Source of the DNA: Immundisolibacter sp049322795
Lineage (GTDB): Bacteria > Pseudomonadota > Gammaproteobacteria > Immundisolibacterales > Immundisolibacteraceae
Reading direction: 5' to 3'
DNA length: 64,000 nt
NCBI GenBank assembly: GCA_049322795.1
Contig: JBMOQH010000024.1
Span: 1 to 64,000, forward strand
The position numbers and the translations under genes are program-made. Below the pieces are notes generated by a model. It made no database searches. It saw nothing but the letters and a program-made list of their open reading frames with translations, and was not told the origin of the DNA. Of this stretch, positions 1-6,868 are shown one piece after another. The first letter of the stretch is position 1. The number at the start of each line of letters is the position of its first letter.

Positions 1-2951
1 CGGTGCTCGGCTTTACTCGCTTCAATGAGGCCGGGGCTGAATGCCCCGGATAACATCCGGGACGATATCCCTTGCCCGTCATTGGGCGCCGCTTCAATGA
101 GGCCGGGGCTGAATGCCCCGGATAACGTTAATATAGACTCATCCACGGAGGCAGCGGACTAGCTTCAATGAGGCCGGGGCTGAATGCCCCGGATAACGCG
201 GTGGTTGGACGCGCAGGGCGACCCCGCGCTGCTGCTTCAATGAGGCCGGGGCTGAATGCCCCGGATAACGCCAGCCGGCAGCTTTGGAGGTAACACTGTG
301 ACGGACGGCTTCAATGAGGCCGGGGCTGAATGCCCCGGATAACCGCGCGTTTCCGGCACCTTCACCCACGCCTGCCCCTTGCTTCAATGAGGCCGGGGCT
401 GAATGCCCCGGATAACGGAGAGACGGGGAACGTCTATCGCACCGGGGGACGCTGCTTCAATGAGGCCGGGGCTGAATGCCCCGGATAACCCGGGTCCAGG
501 TCCAGACTCCCGAGCAGTTGCTCCCCGCTTCAATGAGGCCGGGGCTGAATGCCCCGGATAACGCAGGATCTGGCCCAGGCGCACGCGAAAGACCTCGGCT
601 TCAATGAGGCCGGGGCTGAATGCCCCGGATAACCGGAATCGGACCTGGCGTACCACCCCGACAGTCGCGCTTCAATGAGGCCGGGGCTGAATGCCCCGGA
701 TAACCTCCTGCGTCAGGCGGGGGGCGCGCTGGCCATTGAGGCTTCAATGAGGCCGGGGCTGAATGCCCCGGATAACGACCATGCCGGCGAAAAACTCCGG
801 CGGCAGGTCACGCGGCTTCAATGAGGCCGGGGCTGAATGCCCCGGATAACATGCCGAACGTTTCCCGGCTGCGGACGAAGCGATTTCGCTTCAATGAGGC
901 CGGGGCTGAATGCCCCGGATAACCGAGCCACCAGATCGTGGATCGACTGCCGCTTGACGCGCTTCAATGAGGCCGGGGCTGAATGCCCCGGATAACGACT
1001 GCTGCTGTGCAGGCGACTGTGCGCAACATTGCGCTTCAATGAGGCCGGGGCTGAATGCCCCGGATAACCTGATCGCGGGCGACTGATGCCGATTCCGGTC
1101 GCCAGGCTTCAATGAGGCCGGGGCTGAATGCCCCGGATAACGATCAGCGCGTAGTCGGCGAGCATCCGCTCGAACGTGCTTCAATGAGGCCGGGGCTGAA
1201 TGCCCCGGATAACACGCGGACAGTGCTTGCATGGGCGGCTCCGGTGAAGCTTCAATGAGGCCGGGGCTGAATGCCCCGGATAACCCGCAACCTCATTGCC
1301 GTGCGCGACACGCTGGCCCGCGCTTCAATGAGGCCGGGGCTGAATGCCCCGGATAACGCGCATCGATCTATCTGCCCGGCTCGCCCGGCAATCCGCTTCA
1401 ATGAGGCCGGGGCTGAATGCCCCGGATAACTACGCTGTCCGGCACCGGCCAGTGGAGTGACGCCACCTCGCTTCAATGAGGCCGGGGCTGAATGCCCCGG
1501 ATAACGCCACGTCCGGGTTGTGCACCCACAGGCGGCCGAAGTGCTTCAATGAGGCCGGGGCTGAATGCCCCGGATAACGCGCCGGTGGTCGTATTCCTCG
1601 GCCGTGAGGCCGGCGCTTCAATGAGGCCGGGGCTGAATGCCCCGGATAACGACAGCAGCGGCCGCAGGCCATCCTTTAGTTCGCGGGCTTCAATGAGGCC
1701 GGGGCTGAATGCCCCGGATAACCGGCGCATCGTCGAAAACACCCTCGCCCTTGCAGCACGCTTCAATGAGGCCGGGGCTGAATGCCCCGGATAACTGGGC
1801 CTGGCGCACTGGCTCTACTGGCCGGTGCTGTTGCTTCAATGAGGCCGGGGCTGAATGCCCCGGATAACTTGGTGCTGCCCAACCTCGCCACGCTGGCCAA
1901 CCAGCTTCAATGAGGCCGGGGCTGAATGCCCCGGATAACCGGGTAGCCGCGCAGCTGGTCCGGCTCGTCGGCGTCGCTTCAATGAGGCCGGGGCTGAATG
2001 CCCCGGATAACGCCACGTCCGGGTTGTGCACCCACAGGCGGCCGAAGTAGCTTCAATGAGGCCGGGGCTGAATGCCCCGGATAACACGACACCCTGCCCG
2101 AGGGCACGCGCTACGAGCCCAAGCTTCAATGAGGCCGGGGCTGAATGCCCCGGATAACAGCGGCCCTCCCACAGCACCGTGGCGGCGGGCACGTCGCTTC
2201 AATGAGGCCGGGGCTGAATGCCCCGGATAACCCGTCGTGAACCAGGCCGAGGCCGACCGCGACATTCCGCTTCAATGAGGCCGGGGCTGAATGCCCCGGA
2301 TAACCCTCGAGGTCCGGGTGGCCCAGGTAGGCGCGCACCAGGCTTCAATGAGGCCGGGGCTGAATGCCCCGGATAACCCACTCGCCCCGAGAATTCCGGC
2401 CGCTGCGCTCGAGCTTCAATGAGGCCGGGGCTGAATGCCCCGGATAACCCGTGCAGGCGGGCAAGATGCTGCAAGCGTGCACGGAGCTTCAATGAGGCCG
2501 GGGCTGAATGCCCCGGATAACGCGCCCACTCGCCCCACGGCTCGCCACGCAATGCGAGCTTCAATGAGGCCGGGGCTGAATGCCCCGGATAACTCAGGGC
2601 CGCGGCCGATTCGGGGCATTTCGTGGCGGCTTCAATGAGGCCGGGGCTGAATGCCCCGGATAACCCAGCGCGTGCGCGCGAGCTGCTGCCAGGGCGGCGG
2701 CTTCAATGAGGCCGGGGCTGAATGCCCCGGATAACACCTGCCCCTGGAGTTTTGACATGAGCGACAACGTGGCTTCAATGAGGCCGGGGCTGAATGCCCC
2801 GGATAACTCCAAGGGGAGCCGCACAGTCGGCGATGACGCAGACGCTTCAATGAGGCCGGGGCTGAATGCCCCGGATAACGCGCCGGGAACAGGAGAGCAA
2901 GACATGACCAACATTGCTTCAATGAGGCCGGGGCTGAATGCCCCGGATAAC
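1..2951 (-). CRISPR. Type I-G CRISPR array, 41 repeats
   Basis: The 36-bp repeat begins GCTTCAATGAGG, continues with a 7-bp stem CCGGGGC / GCCCCGG around a TGAAT loop, and ends ATAAC. I count 41 copies, the first at 19-54 and the last at 2916-2951, with no variant seen. The 40 complete spacers are 35-39 bp, and positions 1-18 are the tail of another spacer, so the array continues leftward out of the window. The strand is inferred as minus. In that sense the repeat ends ATTGAAGC, like many type I repeats, and the cas genes are read leftward toward the array. No degenerate terminal repeat is present at the right end, as expected for the leader-proximal side. Spacers 1506-1542 and 2012-2049 are the same sequence differing by one base in length. 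Confidence 0.98.
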
Positions 2952-3174
2952 AGGCCCTGCCGATCGCGTGGTTGGCGGCGGTTTGCCGCGCCCCGACGCG
3001 AGCGCTGGGCGCGGACGGAGTGTCGGACAAGACCCGCGGCGCGTCAAACAGTCTTCCGCGCCGATAAGTTTGTGGATTTTCAAAGAGCTGCACGCCGCGA
3101 GCGCTGCCCGGGGCGCGGACCACCACCGCAGCGCTCGCGCGGCGGCGGCATTCGGCGGGTTTTTCGTCAGGCAT
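2952..3174 (-). promoter_or_regulatory. Probable CRISPR leader
   Basis: This 223-bp non-coding stretch lies between cas2 and the right-hand repeat. It contains a locally AT-richer patch (about 3042-3090) in otherwise very GC-rich DNA, which is typical of leaders. Reading leftward, TTGACG (3047-3042) followed after 17 bases by GACACT (3024-3019) is a weak sigma-70-like promoter that would start transcription about 60 bases before the first repeat. Leader function is inferred from position; no integration-host-factor site was confirmed. Confidence 0.6.
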
Positions 3175-3465
3175 TCATACGATCACCGGTTCCTTGCCCA
3201 GAGCTTCAAAGGTTTTGCCCAGACTCACGACCCGCGGCTCCACTTTGTCGGCGGAGCCGAGGTTCACGAGCAGCACATGGTCCTGACGCTGATTGATGGC
3301 GCCGGTGAGAAGTTCGATGAGTTCGGCGTGGCGGCGCGCCGACAGACGGCATTGAAATACCGACAGTTGCAGCCATTCGCCGTAGCCTTTCATGATTTTG
3401 AACACCGCCCGCCAGCGTTTGTCGTCGGCAATGTCGTAGGTGACGATGTACAGGTGTTCGTCCAT
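3175..3465 (-). CDS. cas2: CRISPR adaptation endonuclease Cas2
   Basis: This 96-residue protein has the usual Cas2 length and the characteristic ferredoxin-like start ending in YDIADD, with the conserved metal-binding Asp at residue 11. Cas2 dimers bridge two Cas1 dimers to form the spacer-integration complex. The ATG shares one base with the stop of the upstream cas4-cas1 fusion (TGATG), so the two are translationally coupled. It is the last cas gene before the array. The family identification is secure; nuclease activity itself is often dispensable in Cas2 proteins. Confidence 0.96.
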   Translation of the reverse strand: MDEHLYIVTYDIADDKRWRAVFKIMKGYGEWLQLSVFQCRLSARRHAELIELLTGAINQRQDHVLLVNLGSADKVEPRVVSLGKTFEALGKEPVIV

Positions 3466-5225
3466 CAGCGGGTGGTGAAGTTGGGGTAGTCGGGAATTTC
3501 GCCCAGCAGGTGGCGTGCCAGCAAGCGGGCCTGGATTTCGAGCAGGCGGCGGTAGCTGACTCGGTATCCAAACAGCGGGTGGGTGACTTCCTGCGACAGC
3601 CGGCGTTCGAAGCTGGCGATGAAGCGCCGGCGCCCGTCGTTGGTGAGCGCGACCGATCCGGCGGCGCTGATGAAATCGCTGGGGCGCACTTCGGCGTTGT
3701 TGATGGCCATGATGACGGCGGAATCGGCAATCAGCGGCCGGAACGGTTCCATGAGGTCGAGCGCCAATGCTGGGCGGCCGTAGCGCGGCTGGTGATAAAA
3801 GCCCCGGTAGGCATCGAAACCGACCGCTGTCAGTGCCACGCTGACGGTGCGCGTGAGCAGGCTGTAGGCATAAGAAAGCATTGCGTTGACCGGGTCGGCC
3901 GGCGGGCGGCGATTGCGTTTTTCAAAGTCGAAACGTTCGCTCACGCCATCGCCGTCACCCAGCATTTCGCGGAAGTAGCGGAAATAACGCGCAGCGGCAT
4001 TGCCTTCGACGCCGAGCAGGCTTTGCACGCTGGCGGCGCGCTCGGCCTGCTCGATGTCGCGGCGGAACTCGTCGAGCAGCGTGTCCGGCAGCGCGCCACG
4101 TTTCCAGTTGCGCCGCAGCAGCGTGCGGGTGTTGCGAATCTTGGCGGCCACGAAACCACGCGCCAGGCGCAGGCAGTGGCGGTCGTCGAAACTCGCGCGG
4201 TATTGCGCGGTGCGAATCTCGACGTTTTTGTGGCCGAGTCCGACGGTGTGGCCCAGAAACCAGCCGCCGTGCGACAGCCAAGTAACCGGGATTTCGCGCG
4301 CCATGAGTTCGTGCAGCGCCGGGCTGGTGAGGTAGACGCCGCCCTGGAGCACCACTTGCGAGGTTTCGCCCAGGCGTGCGGTGGCCACTTTCCGGTCCTC
4401 GACGAACACTTCCAGCGTCTCGCCGGCCTTGCTCACCTTGGCGCCCCGGGCCTGCACGTAAAGCGGCAGCGCCTCGGCGTGCGGTACGGCCAGCGGGCGC
4501 GGCGGCTCGGTCATGCGCGCCAGAAAATTCACCTCGTCCGGCAGGCAGATGCCGACCAGCGAGCAGCGCGGACACTTGGGGCTGTCAACCAGCGGCGGCG
4601 GAATCTGCCCGCCGGCGGCGATGTGGCGCAGGCCATCCACCGCGGCGTGGGTCAGGGCGCGCAGCTCGGCGTCGAACTCCACCCGCACGCGCTCTTTGCT
4701 TTGCGTGTAGTACAGAGCGCCTTCGGGCACCGCAAAGCCGTGTTCTTCCAGGATCAGGCCCTGCACGCACAGCTGCACGCGCTCGGGGTCGTAGGCACCG
4801 CGTGCCACGTGCGGGCGCCGGCCGCGCTTGTAGTCCACCGGGGTGGCGGTATCGCCGTCGGCTTCCACCACGTCCATGCGCGCAATCAGCCCCAGGCGCG
4901 CGGACGACAGCGTGATGGAGCGCGCGTGCTGGCGGGCATCGGGCTCGGTGTCGGCCGGGTCGGCAAGATCGCCGGAAGGCGAATCCACGCGCCGGTGCCG
5001 GTAACGCCCGTCCACCGTGTCGGCCGAATCCGCCCACTCGCCTTGCACCCATTCCAGATACGCCAGCCGTGGGCAGTACTGGTATTCGTTGACCATGCGC
5101 GCCGGCAACAAGGGCTGGTCGCCGGACAGTTCCGGAAACGGCAGCGGCAGGTCGGCCTGGCGCACGGCCGCGGCCAGCGGGTCGGGCTGGGCAGGTTCTT
5201 CGGCTGGCGAGTCGGGCCGGGACAT
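3465..5225 (-). CDS. cas4-cas1: Cas4-Cas1 fusion protein (type I-G adaptation)
   Basis: This 586-residue fusion combines spacer processing and integration. Residues about 40-235 are a Cas4 nuclease: Cys51 in YCPRLAY, the D131-Y-K133 catalytic motif, a QLCVQG motif near 151-156, and a Cys218/Cys221/Cys227 cluster that with Cys51 would ligate an iron-sulfur centre. Residues about 245-586 are Cas1, with the metal ligands Glu407 (GVEGNAAARYF), His478 (YHQPRYG) and an acidic residue in DLME (about 490-493). Cas4-Cas1 fusions are a hallmark of type I-G/I-U systems, where Cas4 selects the PAM and trims prespacers. Because vapBC on the other strand intervenes, this gene and cas2 need their own promoter, presumably within 5226-5327. 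Confidence 0.96.
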   Translation of the reverse strand: MSRPDSPAEEPAQPDPLAAAVRQADLPLPFPELSGDQPLLPARMVNEYQYCPRLAYLEWVQGEWADSADTVDGRYRHRRVDSPSGDLADPADTEPDARQHARSITLSSARLGLIARMDVVEADGDTATPVDYKRGRRPHVARGAYDPERVQLCVQGLILEEHGFAVPEGALYYTQSKERVRVEFDAELRALTHAAVDGLRHIAAGGQIPPPLVDSPKCPRCSLVGICLPDEVNFLARMTEPPRPLAVPHAEALPLYVQARGAKVSKAGETLEVFVEDRKVATARLGETSQVVLQGGVYLTSPALHELMAREIPVTWLSHGGWFLGHTVGLGHKNVEIRTAQYRASFDDRHCLRLARGFVAAKIRNTRTLLRRNWKRGALPDTLLDEFRRDIEQAERAASVQSLLGVEGNAAARYFRYFREMLGDGDGVSERFDFEKRNRRPPADPVNAMLSYAYSLLTRTVSVALTAVGFDAYRGFYHQPRYGRPALALDLMEPFRPLIADSAVIMAINNAEVRPSDFISAAGSVALTNDGRRRFIASFERRLSQEVTHPLFGYRVSYRRLLEIQARLLARHLLGEIPDYPNFTTR

Positions 5226-5327
5226 GGGGCCGGTGCTCGTCAGAACCTTGCGCGGGTCAGCCCGGTGGCTTGCGGTTCGCTTTCCCGCAGGGATATCTTG
5301 GTGGCCCGCATCAGATATCCATCAGTC
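5226..5327. promoter_or_regulatory. Divergent control region with palindromic operator
   Basis: This is the only DNA between the divergent cas4-cas1 and antitoxin genes. It holds a perfect 8-bp inverted repeat, GGATATCT at 5291-5298 and AGATATCC at 5313-5320, separated by 14 bp and ending 7 bp before the antitoxin ATG. TTGCGG (5270-5275) followed after 17-18 bases by ATATCT or TATCTT gives a plausible antitoxin promoter whose -10 overlaps the left arm. Ribbon-helix-helix antitoxins normally repress their own operon from such sites. Whether bound antitoxin also affects cas4-cas1-cas2 is inference. Confidence 0.6.
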
Positions 5328-5573
5328 ATGCCAAAGACCCTCGTCAACCTCGACCCGGACGACAAAGCCTGGCTGGACCAGGAGGCACGCCGGCGCCGCC
5401 TGCCCATGACCGAGCTGGTGCGCCAGGCGGTGCATGCCTACCGCCTGCGCGAACAGGACCGCGGACAACCGCAACTGGCGGACGTGCTGGAGCGCACCGC
5501 CGGGCTGTGGCGGCACGGCGACGCACTTGCCTGGCAACAGCGGCTGCGCGGCGAGTGGGATCGGGACGGGTGA
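5328..5573 (+). CDS. Ribbon-helix-helix antitoxin (VapB-like)
   Basis: This 81-residue protein has a short beta strand (KTLVNLD) followed by two helices containing RRRLPMTELVRQAVHAY, the pattern of CopG/Arc-type ribbon-helix-helix DNA-binding domains, at residues about 3-40. The C-terminal half (about 45-81) is rich in Arg, Gln and Trp and is probably the toxin-wrapping segment. The ATG at 5328 is chosen because it follows the inverted-repeat operator and starts the beta strand; no clear Shine-Dalgarno site precedes it. The stop overlaps the toxin start by four bases. It lies on the opposite strand inside the cas locus. The exact TA family name is inferred from architecture. Confidence 0.85.
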   Translation: MPKTLVNLDPDDKAWLDQEARRRRLPMTELVRQAVHAYRLREQDRGQPQLADVLERTAGLWRHGDALAWQQRLRGEWDRDG

Positions 5574-5938
5574 GATATCTGCTCGACTCGGTCATCGTCA
5601 TTGATCACCTGAATGCCATAGAGCCCGCAACGCTTTTTCTCGCCGAGCACGGGGCGGCGAGCACCGTATCAGTCATCACCCGCGCCGAAGTGCTGGCCGG
5701 CTTCGACGACACCAACGCAGCGCTGGCACTCGAACTGCTGAACCTGTTTTCCGCACTGCCGATCACCACCGACGTCGCGGATCTCGCCGCGCGCATTCGC
5801 CACGCGGAGCGATTGAAACTGCCAGACGCCTTTCAGGCGGCCCTGGCACAACACCACAACCTCACCCTGGTCACCCGCAACACCCGAGATTTCCGCGGCG
5901 TGGCGGGGCTCGACCTGGTAGTGCCGTACACCCTGTGA
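5570..5938 (+). CDS. PIN-domain ribonuclease toxin (VapC-like)
   Basis: This 122-residue PIN-domain protein begins at a GTG that overlaps the antitoxin stop (GTGA). The canonical acidic residues of the metal site are present: Asp6 (LLDSVIVIDHL), Glu40 (ITRAEVLAG), Asp86 (KLPDAFQAA) and Asp107 (TRNTRDF). VapC toxins cut tRNA or rRNA when freed from their antitoxin. The gene ends 3 bp from the convergent csb3 stop, leaving no room for a separate terminator, so convergent transcripts will overlap. All active-site residues look intact, so the module is probably functional. Its place between effector and adaptation cas genes is unusual. Confidence 0.88.
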   Translation: MRYLLDSVIVIDHLNAIEPATLFLAEHGAASTVSVITRAEVLAGFDDTNAALALELLNLFSALPITTDVADLAARIRHAERLKLPDAFQAALAQHHNLTLVTRNTRDFRGVAGLDLVVPYTL

Positions 5939-5941
5939 ACC

Positions 5942-6868
5942 TCAGCCCGCCATGACGGGCACGGCCTGGCTGAAGTTGCGGTATTTGCCGAGGGTGAGGC
6001 GCTGCGCGCGATAAAGCTCCGCAATGGTCATGGCGGCAAGACTCCGCGCGTCTGGCGCGTCTTTTTGCAACTCCGCAAAGCTCAGCAACGACCGCACCGT
6101 GTCCACCCGGACGGGTGCCGTCCAGACCGGCCAGGTAAAGGCAACGCCCTCGCCCCGGCGGCGCCGAAAGCCGGTGGTCTCCAAGTTGATACCGACCGGC
6201 GCGGTGGGCAACAGCGGCAGAGCCTCCACCGCCAAACGGTTGGCTCCGCGCACGGTGCGTATGGGGTCGCCGGATGGCTCCTTCCAGCGCAGGGCATAGC
6301 GGCGATCATCGGCGGGGTCCCAGCGCAGGCTGGGGCCCGCATCCCCGTAGCGCCAGGGAGTGAATAGCGCGCCTTCCAGATGGCTGGCATCAGTCGACCC
6401 TGTGAGCTCGCGCATGAAGCCCAGAAAATGCTGATGACCGGCCCCGCTCATGGTGCGCAGCGCCGTATCGGCCATGAGCCCGTTCGGTTTGCCATTGACC
6501 TGAGCCTGTACGGCCTCACTGCCGAAGGCGGCCAGGAAATCCACGCCGTTCCGTGCGTGACTGTCGGCGCTGCCGCTGGCCGCCAGCAAGGCGCCGCGAA
6601 ACGCTTCGCAGGGAAGGTTCAGGTCATCAGCCAGTGCAAGCGCCGGCTCGGGCTCGCGCAAATGCCCCGCGATTCCTTCCAGCCAGGACAGCACATCGAT
6701 ATCCGCTTCGAGCGCCAACCGCGCCCGCCATCCAGCACCGGTGAGCTCCCAGCGCAGGCGCGCGGCCGCGTTCGGCCAGCAGCGGTCGGCCGTGCGCAGC
6801 GTGCCGATGGCAGCGAGAAAGGCCAGCGGATTGGCGCCATCCAGCCCGTCGAGGTCGAACTCAGTCAT
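5942..6868 (-). CDS. csb3: Type I-G Cascade subunit Csb3 (Cas8g)
   Basis: The 308-residue protein starts MTEFDLDGLDGANPLAFLAA, a typical opening for Csb3-like proteins (an N-terminal GxNPLGFLAALG-type motif), and contains GVDFLAAFGSEA and RNLxVEALPLL-like stretches. It is assigned as the type I-G large-subunit equivalent (Cas8g) from family resemblance and from position as last gene of the csb1-csb2-cas3-csb3 operon. Its role would be PAM recognition and Cas3 recruitment within the crRNA-guided complex. The ATG overlaps the cas3 stop by eight bases (ATGACTGA) and is preceded by an AGGAG site inside cas3. Csb3 sequences diverge strongly, so the exact subunit role is less certain than the locus type. 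Confidence 0.85.
   Translation of the reverse strand: MTEFDLDGLDGANPLAFLAAIGTLRTADRCWPNAAARLRWELTGAGWRARLALEADIDVLSWLEGIAGHLREPEPALALADDLNLPCEAFRGALLAASGSADSHARNGVDFLAAFGSEAVQAQVNGKPNGLMADTALRTMSGAGHQHFLGFMRELTGSTDASHLEGALFTPWRYGDAGPSLRWDPADDRRYALRWKEPSGDPIRTVRGANRLAVEALPLLPTAPVGINLETTGFRRRRGEGVAFTWPVWTAPVRVDTVRSLLSFAELQKDAPDARSLAAMTIAELYRAQRLTLGKYRNFSQAVPVMAG

Noticed and set aside
139..2914. Many small open reading frames in the CRISPR region with repeated LSGAFSPGLIEA or YPGHSAPASLK motifs
   Set aside because: They are translations of the 36-bp repeat in different frames; the spacing is that of the array and there are no proper starts or family matches.
3510..5573. A 687-codon rightward open frame antisense to cas4-cas1
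   Set aside because: It is antisense to a clear Cas4-Cas1 protein. Only its last 81 codons, from 5328, are a real antitoxin gene; the rest is GC-bias readthrough.
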